DNA of 13,315 bases from Methylocystaceae bacterium. Its GTDB lineage: Bacteria; Pseudomonadota; Alphaproteobacteria; Rhizobiales; Beijerinckiaceae. Shown one piece after another: positions 1 through 5,567 of this stretch (positions are counted from its first letter, which is position 1; each line of letters opens with the position of its first letter). The stretch covers positions 1 to 13,315 of the forward strand of contig PLZT01000389.1 of the NCBI GenBank assembly GCA_003152255.1, written 5' to 3'. The notes below the pieces were generated by a model. It was not told the origin of the DNA. It searched no databases and saw only the letters and a list, made by a program, of their open reading frames with translations. Position numbers and translations under genes: made by a program.

Positions 1-99
1 TCGGGTGAATAAGACGGGCTAGATGTCATCAGGCGCAAGTGGCGAGCTCAGACTTGCATTCTTGCGCGGGCGTTAGCGAAGCAAAGCGAACTGCCGTGG

Positions 100-300
100 C
101 TAATGCCGCGCATCCGTATTCGGACCGGCTTCCGCACAAACAAATTTTACATGACGGTCAACATCCCCGAAAGCCGTTACCGCCTTCTCTCCCGCGGTCT
201 GGCATAGTGCGAGCGTGTCAAACCGTGCGCTGGTCAGGGCTCCGCTCCCTTGGCCAGTGACCGAGAATACATATAGCAGCAAGATGAATGCGCTCGTCAT
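100..300 (-). CDS. Small putative exported protein, 66 aa
   Basis: Function not recognised. The ATG at 298-300 opens a 66-residue frame closed by TAG at 100-102. The N-terminus has a hydrophobic run (residues 4-15, rich in F, I, L, V) followed by small residues (SGAL, 19-22), which looks like a signal peptide. The remaining 40-odd residues contain two cysteines (C33 and C55) that could form a disulphide in the periplasm. The pattern of a late-N-terminal Cys, a short AGEKAV helix and a terminal VKFVC motif resembles many small alphaproteobacterial hypothetical proteins of about 60-80 residues; this is family resemblance from memory, not a search result. The upstream sequence has only a weak purine stretch (GAAAG) as ribosome site. 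The gene stands alone beside decayed DNA, so it could also be a remnant. Confidence 0.55.
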   Translation of the reverse strand: MTSAFILLLYVFSVTGQGSGALTSARFDTLALCQTAGEKAVTAFGDVDRHVKFVCAEAGPNTDARH

Positions 301-334
301 TGCAAGTCTTTCAAAACGTCCGCGTCAGCCTCGA

Positions 335-700
335 ATGAAGCATTGCAACCTCGGAGCGCGAGAGCCTCGTCGTCGTCGGCGCGCCTGAAGACGACGAGTT
401 CACCAATGAGAATGAGCTTGCCGAGGCGTATGCGTATGCGCGCAAATTTGCAGAGGCTGGCAATCTACTCGCGGCCACTATGCTGGCGGTTGGGTTTGTC
501 CTTGGGAACCCTTGGTCGAGCAATCTACTCGTCGCCCTTTCAGCATGGTTCGTAGGTCTATTCGGAATACCGCCGCTATGCGCCTCTCGAAATAATGGAG
601 CGTGTGGCGCCGATAGAGGGGCGGCGGCGCTTCTATGGGAGGTGGCGGCGGCGGTCGAATGGGTGGCGGAGGCGGCCGTGGCGGCGGCGGTCGAAGATAA
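335..700 (+). pseudogene. Probable frame-disrupted gene with Gly-rich C-terminal tail
   Basis: No single frame is convincing here, but coding-like sequence passes between frames. An ATG at 335 opens a short frame. From about 339 another frame reads as a plausible protein: an acidic segment (APEDDEFTNENELAEA), an amphipathic helix and a hydrophobic stretch around 477-578 (LAVGFVLGNPW, then LLVALSAWFVGLFG). From about 617 the first frame resumes as a tail of almost pure glycine and arginine ending at TAA 698-700. The start and tail share a frame, so two compensating indels would restore one membrane protein of roughly 120 residues with a GGGGR tail. The middle frame has an in-frame stop at 336-338 and no good start codon or ribosome site. 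It could instead be chance open frame or sequencing error. Function unknown. Confidence 0.3.
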
Positions 701-837
701 TCGAAACCGCTCTTTCCACTTTGCAGGCGCCGCGAAGATTCATTTTGATAAGCGGAGCGAAAGCCTGCTTCACAGTGAAAATCGACCTGCTTCAAGCTCG
801 GCTGCTCGGCGTCGCCTGAACCGGCCCAATCGCCTTC

Positions 838-1075
838 GAAACTGCGTCAGAGCCAATTCGCGATATGTCGCGTAAGACTTGTTGCGTGAGATGCTTATGC
901 GTGACGCCCCACAGCCGCTCGGTCGGGTTCAAATGCGGGCAGTATGCGGGGGACGAAATGCAGCGTGACGCGAGCCCCGGCTGCGTGTCGCGTTTCCGAC
1001 CGAAACCGTGAAACCTCGGGCTGCTCCGTTCCAGAGGCAAAACAAGATCGACATGGATAGGGGAAGGCGCGAAGC
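838..1075 (-). pseudogene. IS630-family transposase remnant (C-terminal part)
   Basis: The minus strand encodes the hallmark end of an IS630-type DDE transposase, scattered over different frames. One frame gives RVTLHFVP, the next gives YCPHLNPTERLWGVTHKHLT, and a third gives NKSYATYRELA. Together these match the family pattern LHF-P-YCPHLNP-ERLWGV-HKH-THN-YAT, in which the Glu before RLW is the third catalytic acidic residue. An apparent extra base near 945 and a missing base near 883-885 account for the two frame changes. Further upstream (about 1040-1070) an IHVDL segment probably corresponds to the strand carrying the second Asp, but the DNARYH motif is lost. No N-terminal part and no terminal inverted repeats were found, so this is an old inactive fragment rather than a complete element. 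Confidence 0.72.
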
Positions 1076-1464
1076 GAGGCGACGACAATGGCGGACCGCA
1101 AAACAATCCGGCGTTGCCGGGTAACGTCAGCCATAAAGACGATGGCGAAAACATGGAGGTCCATGTCCCCTGCCGAGCAGCGCCCAGATGCCGCCGTGAT
1201 CGTTGCAGTCGACCAAGAAAGCGATCCGGGGACAGGGCGGCAAAAGAGCGCGACGATATCATGTGACCTGGGGAAACTGATTGCAACGCAAAGCGTCGCC
1301 CTGGCCCCCACGTCGCTTAATGCGCGTAACGCTTCGCCGCATCAACGCAGAAAAGCTAAGATCAAGTTGCAGCAAACATCAGCCACAATTGGGGTTTCTG
1401 GATAGAGCTAACTCCTGGGGCTGGCTTCATCCGTAGCGCGGGCTCCTGCCTTGGACTCGGCGCT

Positions 1465-1493
1465 AGAGCATGTTTTTCGGACGATAGATCGTC
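1465..1493. repeat. Possible dispersed-repeat fragment with 14-base palindrome
   Basis: The segment contains AGAGCATGTTTTTCGGACGA followed by the remainder of a perfect palindrome, GACGAT-AG-ATCGTC (1480-1493). An AGAGCATG sequence followed by a poly-T and a GGACGAT half-palindrome resembles intergenic repeats I recall from several alphaproteobacterial genomes. With only one copy in this window the repeat nature cannot be shown here. It lies about 90 bases before the start of the 421-residue gene. Confidence 0.3.
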
Positions 1494-1560
1494 GCCAAAT
1501 GTCCGCGGCGCGAAGTCCGCATCCTGTGTTGATTGGCCTGAGAGATCGCTCGGGCGAACA

Positions 1561-1578
1561 CGACCAGAGGACACAAGC
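1561..1578 (+). promoter_or_regulatory. Ribosome binding site for the 421-aa gene
   Basis: AGAGGA lies 7 bases before the ATG at 1579. It supports this start over the internal methionine at residue 11, which has no comparable upstream purine block. Confidence 0.6.
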
Positions 1579-2844
1579 ATGAATGCATTTCTCGATAAGC
1601 GAGACTTTATGGCCGAGCTGGAGGAGTTCGAAAAGCATTTGCTCCGTTCAGGCATCACGACGCAAAGCAAGGATGGTGCGCTCGCCGACTTTCCGCCTCT
1701 CGTCGCCCGGAGAGAGGATGCTTGCCAGTCAGTTGTCGAACCGCAAGGCCCGCGTCCGATGGAAGCACGGCAGAATGACGGAGATCCGGCGAAGAGTGAA
1801 ACCCTTCAAGAGCTGGGGTCCGTTCAGCGGGCCGATTTTGCCGCGATCGAAGCCGAGTTGAAGCATGCGCGGCGAGACGCGGCGAGGGCGGAGCCATTGG
1901 TGACCGCGACTTCAAATGCTATTCCGAGCCTCGCTGACGAATTGAAGTCCCAGCGCCACGGAGCCGAAACCGTGGTTTCCGATCCTGTCGGCGTCGCCAA
2001 TGAGCGCGCCACCTCGCGACGTTCGCTCTATGTCATGGCGGGGATCGTTATGGCCGGACTTGCCGGCCTCGGGCTAAGCAATGCTTCTTGGAACGACGCT
2101 TCCAATCCGCCCGACGCCTCGTCGATCAACACCGAGGCTGGATTGGCCAAACCGCCGTCACAGGTCGCGACCAGCGCCGACAACCCTGGCCAGCAGGCGT
2201 CCATGCCCGACTCGTCGGTCAGCCCGCCGCCAGCAACGTCCGGTGGCGATGCCGAGCAACTCGTCGACGCGTCGCGACAGCAGGCGGAAACGCTCCCGGC
2301 TGTTGCGCGGCACGGCGAAACTGGTTTTGAGAACCAGACGGTTGGCGCTCCAGCGTCTCCGATAGCAACCCAAATGCAGGCAGAGCCAGTCGGCAAAGCG
2401 ACTTTGCCCGAGCCTCAGAAAGCGGAGACCGCCTCGGCGGCCTCGCCCGATGCCGCGCTTCGTCCCTCTGACGCGCCGGCGCAAGCCACGGCGGCGCCTC
2501 CCTTGCCGCCGCGGACTCCTGCCGCTGTGGCGCCGGCGTCGACTCCGAAAACAGCCCCACGAGCGCGGAAGGCGCCGAAACCCTCTGTCGCGGCCAAATT
2601 GAGCGATCCACGCCAGCCAGGGCGAATTGCGAAGCCAGCCAAGGCGATGGCCCAGGAGAAGGTCGCCCAGCCTGATTCAACGCAACCGCCCATTACCCAG
2701 CCTGAAGCTCTGGCGGCTAAGCCTGCCGCCACGCCGGAATCCAGCGGGGCGTTCGCATACGTGCAACGCGCCCAGCAGGCCGTGGGCTCACTCGCCGGCG
2801 TCGTGAAGAATTGGGTAGGAATGGATGCGGGGCCTCGGCCATGA
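1579..2844 (+). CDS. Single-pass membrane protein with Pro/Ala-rich C-terminal domain, 421 aa
   Basis: Function not recognised. The ATG at 1579 follows AGAGGA with a 7-base spacer, a good ribosome site. Residues 1-148 are hydrophilic and charged, with a helical N-terminus (FMAELEEFEKHLL, 10-22) and a helix near 85-106; this part is predicted cytoplasmic. Residues 149-165 (SLYVMAGIVMAGLAGLG) form one transmembrane helix preceded by TSRR, consistent with a type II topology. Residues 170-385 are a low-complexity, Ala/Pro/Ser/Gln-rich region, with a basic patch (PRARKAPKPSVAAK, 327-340) that could contact peptidoglycan or nucleic acid. The last 30 residues (AFAYVQRAQQAVGSLAGVVKN) look like a short amphipathic helix. 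Similar Hyphomicrobiales hypothetical proteins with a short cytoplasmic head, one helix and a proline-rich tail exist by my recollection. A TonB-like or cell-envelope spacer role is possible but unsupported. It converges with the minus-strand gene ending at 2975. Confidence 0.8.
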   Translation: MNAFLDKRDFMAELEEFEKHLLRSGITTQSKDGALADFPPLVARREDACQSVVEPQGPRPMEARQNDGDPAKSETLQELGSVQRADFAAIEAELKHARRDAARAEPLVTATSNAIPSLADELKSQRHGAETVVSDPVGVANERATSRRSLYVMAGIVMAGLAGLGLSNASWNDASNPPDASSINTEAGLAKPPSQVATSADNPGQQASMPDSSVSPPPATSGGDAEQLVDASRQQAETLPAVARHGETGFENQTVGAPASPIATQMQAEPVGKATLPEPQKAETASAASPDAALRPSDAPAQATAAPPLPPRTPAAVAPASTPKTAPRARKAPKPSVAAKLSDPRQPGRIAKPAKAMAQEKVAQPDSTQPPITQPEALAAKPAATPESSGAFAYVQRAQQAVGSLAGVVKNWVGMDAGPRP

Positions 2845-2931
2845 TGCTGATTGCGCTGTCGCCATTTTCGAAGGGAAAGGCGTGAGCGAGCGCGAGTCCC
2901 CCAGAAAAATCGGTTAACACATGGCCGATCG

Positions 2932-2960
2932 CCCCTCTTCCCGCTTGCGAGGAGAAGGGG
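2932..2960. repeat. Imperfect GC-rich palindrome between convergent genes (REP-like, possible terminator)
   Basis: CCCCTCTTCC-CGC pairs with GCGAGGAGAAGGGG around a TTGC-type turn, giving an imperfect stem of about 12 pairs. It sits between the stops of two convergent genes (2844 and 2975), where a bidirectional terminator or a REP-like intergenic repeat would be expected. There is no T-run on either side, so intrinsic termination is uncertain. Arms of the CCCTCTCCCGC/GCGGGAGAGGG type are frequent intergenic repeats in Hyphomicrobiales genomes by my recollection. Confidence 0.5.
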
Positions 2961-2974
2961 AACGCGGCGCCGCC

Positions 2975-3130
2975 TTACCCCCGATGACGCTTGAAATATT
3001 GTATGTCGCGCTCGTGCTTTTCGGCTTGTTCGCGCGTTGCGAATGTGCCGAGATTGCGGCGTTTACCGGTCTTTTCGTCGATCTTGCGCGAATAGATCCG
3101 ATATTGGCCATTTTTCAGCTTCCTGATCAT
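2975..3130 (-). CDS. Small basic conserved protein, 51 aa
   Basis: The ATG at 3128-3130 opens 51 codons ending with TAA at 2975-2977. The protein is highly charged and starts MIRKLKNGQYRIYSRK, continues with a KTGKRRNLGTF core and a helical AEKHERDIQYF segment, and ends KRHRG. I recognise this pattern (KNGQYRLYSRK, KTGKRRNLGTF-TRE-AEKHER, QYFKRH) as a widespread small alphaproteobacterial protein of unknown function. The NGQYRIYSRK...GKRRNLGTFATREQAEKHE layout resembles a small three-stranded sheet plus helix, as in the arm-type DNA-binding domains of integrases, but a nucleic-acid role is inference. It starts 13 bases after the stop of the DUF3175 gene, so the two are almost certainly co-transcribed. 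The ribosome site is a modest GAGG about 9 bases upstream. Confidence 0.85.
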   Translation of the reverse strand: MIRKLKNGQYRIYSRKIDEKTGKRRNLGTFATREQAEKHERDIQYFKRHRG

Positions 3131-3143
3131 TTTCCGGCCTCGG

Positions 3144-3506
3144 CTATAAGCGCTCGAACGCTCTGCGCAGTTCGTCCTTGGCGCGCTCCAATATGCGCCT
3201 CCGCTTCTCGGACAATCCCCTTCCCGCCCGGTTGATGTAAAACACGAGCATCGACATAGCCGATCGAAACGGCGGGGCCTTGCGACGCTCGCTCGCTTCG
3301 GCGGATCGTTTCAAGGAGCGAGCAATCGCCGCCGGATCGTCCAAGCTGAACACGTTGGCTTCAAGGTCGAGAGCGTCGCTGCGTTCCGTCACTCCCGCCG
3401 ACCAATATTTCTTGGATCGACGGGCGCCCGACTTCATTGCGCTCGCATGCGCCGAGGCGGCGGCGCGACGTTTTACGTGGTGCGGCTTCTCTCTTTGCTC
3501 TGGCAA
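3144..3506 (-). CDS. DUF3175 family protein, 120 aa
   Basis: Residues 34-118 match the DUF3175 pattern from memory: KYWSAGVTERSDALDLE, then NVFSLDDPAAIARSLKRSAE, RRKAPPFRSAMSMLVFYINR and LERAKDELRRAF. The biochemical function of the family is not known to me; the proteins are small, basic, soluble and helical. The frame is open to a TTG at 3626, but I chose the TTG at 3506 because a perfect AGGAGG (3513-3518) stands 6 bases before it. The 3626 start would have its GGGAGG directly against the start codon. The ATG at 3437 is a second alternative giving 97 residues without a ribosome site. Residues 1-33 are a basic, Ala/Lys/Arg-rich extension, common in the family. The 51-residue gene follows 13 bases downstream. 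An EcfG-type promoter lies upstream. Confidence 0.88.
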   Translation of the reverse strand: MPEQREKPHHVKRRAAASAHASAMKSGARRSKKYWSAGVTERSDALDLEANVFSLDDPAAIARSLKRSAEASERRKAPPFRSAMSMLVFYINRAGRGLSEKRRRILERAKDELRRAFERL

Positions 3507-3518
3507 TGCGCGCCTCCT
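3507..3518 (-). promoter_or_regulatory. Strong Shine-Dalgarno deciding a TTG start
   Basis: The minus strand reads AGGAGG, six bases, then TTG. The full consensus and ideal spacing argue that translation of the DUF3175 protein begins at this TTG rather than at the downstream ATG or the upstream TTG. Confidence 0.6.
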
Positions 3519-3637
3519 GACTGAGATATGCCGCGCAAGGCGATCCCACTCCGCGGTTGGAGGATGCGGAAAGAGCCGACTCTCGAAGATATGCTCAGTT
3601 CGCTTCGAACCTACCGCTGATCGCAACCTCCCGAGAA

Positions 3638-3662
3638 AACGGGATTAGCCCGCATTGGTTCC
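3638..3662 (-). promoter_or_regulatory. EcfG-type general-stress promoter (GGAAC-N16-CGTT)
   Basis: On the minus strand GGAAC (3662-3658) is followed by exactly 16 bases and CGTT (3641-3638). This is the consensus recognised by EcfG sigma factors, which run the general stress response of alphaproteobacteria. The predicted transcript start near 3631 gives a leader of about 125 bases before the TTG at 3506. Both elements match fully and lie in the correct orientation upstream of a two-gene unit. The motif is short, so chance cannot be excluded, but position and strand favour function. Confidence 0.65.
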
Positions 3663-3984
3663 GTAAGCTTTCGTTTGCTCACGGGAGGCAAAGGAATCAA
3701 TGTTTTCGCGCCGCTTGTCCATTGGCCTCTATTTGGTAAGCTTCGCCGTGTATAATGATGGACGGAAAGGAAATTGTCGGCGGCGCCGCGCGGCCCCGGA
3801 GATGTGACCGCTGAATTTTAGCTGACGATCCACTCGCGCGGCCCCGGGTTGGCGCTCAAGACCGGCGACGCAGAAAACCGCAAGTTGAGCGGGGATTCGT
3901 CAAAACCCAGACGGTTCACCATTCCGCCAACACGCGGATCATGGGTTTCATCTTGGCGGAACAGCCACGCGAAAGGACATAAGG
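3663..3984. other. Non-coding stretch before the aldehyde dehydrogenase gene
   Basis: No gene is visible in about 320 bases. It holds a TATAAT at 3751-3756 on the plus strand, with no convincing -35 at the usual 16-18 base spacing (TTGGCC is 23 bases and TTGGTA 12 bases upstream). It also holds a repeated GC-rich 13-mer described separately. The promoter of the dehydrogenase is presumably here. Confidence 0.5.
3787..3847 (+). repeat. Two perfect 13-base direct repeats 48 bases apart
   Basis: CGCGCGGCCCCGG occurs at 3787-3799 and again at 3835-3847. The period is 48 bases, in the upstream region of the aldehyde dehydrogenase. The repeats could be tandem sites for a regulator or a chance product of GC-rich DNA. 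Confidence 0.45.
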
Positions 3985-5370
3985 ATGGCCACGCCCGACT
4001 ACTCCGCTCTCATCGCCGGCCAGCGCGAATATTTCCTCTCCGGCGCCACGCGACCGGCTTCATGGCGCAAGGCCCAGTTGAAAGCGCTGAAGGCCATGTT
4101 CGCCGAAAATCACGATGAGTTGTGCGACGCGCTATGGAAGGACTTACGCCGCAACGTCGTCGACGCCGACACGATGGACGTCGAATACAACGTCAGGGAG
4201 GCCGACTACGCGCTCAAGCATCTCGACTCCTGGATAACGCCCGAACGCGTTCATGCGCCCCTTGTGCTCCAACCGGGCCATGTTCGCGTGCGACATGATC
4301 CGCACGGCGTGACCCTGATCATCGGGGCGTGGAATGAACCCTTCATGCTGCTTTTCGCGCCGCTCGTGGCGGCGCTGGCTGGCGGCAACACCGCGGTGCT
4401 CAAGCCCTCCGAACTTGCGCAGGCCTGTTCGGCGGCGGCGGCAAAACTGGCGCCGAATTACTTTGATTCGCACGCCGTGGCGGTCGTCGAAGGCGCCGTG
4501 CCCGAAACCAGCGCGCTGCTTGAGGAGAAATGGGACTTCATCTTCTTCACGGGCAGCCCCCAAATCGGCAAAATCGTCCATCAGGCCGCTGCCAAAAACC
4601 TGACGCCATGCGTCCTGGAGCTTGGCGGCAAGAATCCCACGATCGTGCATTCCTCGGCGAACCTGAAAACAGCGGCGAACCGAATCGCCTATGGGCGTTA
4701 TCTGAACGCGGGACAAATCTGTACCGCCCCCGACCATGTGCTCGTCTGGCCCGAGGTGAAGGATGCGTTCCTGCGGCAGCTCGGCGACTCGATCCGCGAC
4801 TTCTTCGGCGACGACCCGAAATCGAGTCCTGACTATGGGCGGGTGATCAACGCGAGGAACTTCGATCGCCTTGTTGGCCTGATGAAAAGCGGAAAAGTGG
4901 TCGTCGGCGGCCAGAGCGACGCCGCCGAGCGTTATATCGCGCCTACCGTGCTCGTGGACGTCTCCGAGGATTCGCCGATCATGAAGGAGGAAGTGTTCGG
5001 CCCGATCTTGCCGGTGCTCGAGATTCCGTCCGTCGACGCGGTCATCCAGTGGATCAACAGCCGGCCCACGCCTCTTGGACTCTATGTGTTCGCCGAAGAC
5101 GCCAGCATTGCCGAACGCATTCTGGACGCCACTCGGTCGGGCGACGCGGCCGTCAACGATTGCACGATCCATCCCATGGTGCCGGAACTTCCGTTCGGCG
5201 GAGCCGGGAATTCGGGCATGGGCAAGTATCACGGCAGGTGGGGCTTCGAGGCGTTCACCAACGCGCGCGGCGTCCTCTATCACAGCGCCAGCATCGACCC
5301 GGGCGTGCGCTACCCTCCCTACTCGAAGCATGTTTTCGAGAGAAAAATTCAAAACAAATTGCTGCCATAG
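3985..5370 (+). CDS. Aldehyde dehydrogenase, class 3-like (NAD(P)+-dependent), 461 aa
   Basis: It oxidises an aldehyde to the carboxylic acid with NAD(P)+; substrate unknown. The length of about 460 residues, without the N-terminal extension of 500-residue ALDHs, fits the class 3 / fatty- or coniferyl-aldehyde dehydrogenase branch. Visible motifs: oxyanion-hole Asn in GAWNEPF (N117), nucleotide-binding lysine in AVLKPSE (K140), Rossmann turn FTGSPQIGK (188-196), general-base Glu in LELGGKNP (E212), nucleophile Cys in NAGQICTAPDHV (C246), and EEVFGP (335-340), which holds the nicotinamide ribose. The catalytic set is complete. Two deviations are E118 where WNYP usually has Tyr, and H251 where CVAPDYV usually has Tyr. 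The start is supported by GAAAGGA seven bases before the ATG. There is no signal peptide or C-terminal membrane anchor, so it should be cytosolic. It stands as a single-gene unit, convergent with the hybrid kinase gene. Coniferyl or long-chain aliphatic aldehydes are guesses. Confidence 0.95.
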   Translation: MATPDYSALIAGQREYFLSGATRPASWRKAQLKALKAMFAENHDELCDALWKDLRRNVVDADTMDVEYNVREADYALKHLDSWITPERVHAPLVLQPGHVRVRHDPHGVTLIIGAWNEPFMLLFAPLVAALAGGNTAVLKPSELAQACSAAAAKLAPNYFDSHAVAVVEGAVPETSALLEEKWDFIFFTGSPQIGKIVHQAAAKNLTPCVLELGGKNPTIVHSSANLKTAANRIAYGRYLNAGQICTAPDHVLVWPEVKDAFLRQLGDSIRDFFGDDPKSSPDYGRVINARNFDRLVGLMKSGKVVVGGQSDAAERYIAPTVLVDVSEDSPIMKEEVFGPILPVLEIPSVDAVIQWINSRPTPLGLYVFAEDASIAERILDATRSGDAAVNDCTIHPMVPELPFGGAGNSGMGKYHGRWGFEAFTNARGVLYHSASIDPGVRYPPYSKHVFERKIQNKLLP

Positions 5371-5381
5371 AGCGCCCTTTT

Positions 5382-5395
5382 TCGCTCCCGAGCGA
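5382..5395 (+). terminator. Short hairpin after the aldehyde dehydrogenase stop (weak)
   Basis: TCGCT-CCCG-AGCGA forms a 5-bp stem with a 4-base loop eleven bases past the stop codon. No T-run follows it on the plus strand; a T-run precedes it instead. It is only a weak terminator candidate. Confidence 0.25.
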
Positions 5396-5521
5396 TGGCC
5401 CGTATTCCCCCGTGACAGCCATCCGTCGCGCGTGTTGGTGGTCGTCGACGCCACGGGTGCGCGGGAGTGGCGCGCGCGAGATAATTGGCTAATAATGCCG
5501 TCCAGGGCCGTCCGCTGGCCT

Positions 5522-5537
5522 CCGGCGAAAATGCCGG
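5522..5537. terminator. Short inverted repeat between convergent genes (weak)
   Basis: CCGGC-GAAAAT-GCCGG could form a 5-6 bp hairpin about 30 bases beyond the stop of the minus-strand hybrid kinase gene. No U-tract follows in either direction, so a role in stopping convergent transcripts is speculative. Confidence 0.25.
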
Positions 5538-5567
5538 TGTATCCCCGAGTTTGAGAACGATCCTCGA

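Larger units (their letters stand above)
1076..1578. other. Gene-poor stretch left of the 421-aa gene
   Basis: About 500 bases with no frame I would call a gene. Open frames exist on both strands (for example plus 1088-1405 and minus 1362-1670), but their predicted proteins are low in recognisable structure and mutually overlapping. Part of the left half (to about 1290) may be further decayed transposase sequence. The right half should hold the promoter of the gene starting at 1579, but no clear -35/-10 pair was found. Confidence 0.5.

Noticed and set aside
185..297. Heme-binding FixL-type PAS in the hybrid kinase
   Set aside because: The first PAS has the common RLFGFSAEEMIG pattern but lacks a recognisable FixL-like heme-ligand His region, so an oxygen-sensing claim is not supported.
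478..795. Minus-strand frame with long proline runs
   Set aside because: The prolines are the complement of GGC/GGT glycine codons on the plus strand, which read more naturally as a glycine-rich tail.
1088..1405. A 105-residue plus-strand open frame
   Set aside because: It runs antisense to possible transposase remnant sequence, has no good ribosome site and shows no recognisable domain.
3557..3739. A 60-residue plus-strand frame before the dehydrogenase
   Set aside because: It crosses the EcfG-type promoter and the leader of the opposite unit and has no protein-like pattern.
3751..3756. Consensus TATAAT as a sigma-70 type promoter for the dehydrogenase
   Set aside because: No -35 element stands at 16-18 bases; the nearest TTG-type hexamers are 12 and 23 bases away. 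It is noted as part of the intergenic region only.
4144..5454. A 436-residue minus-strand open frame opposite the aldehyde dehydrogenase
   Set aside because: The plus strand carries all catalytic motifs of the dehydrogenase; the antisense product has no family features.
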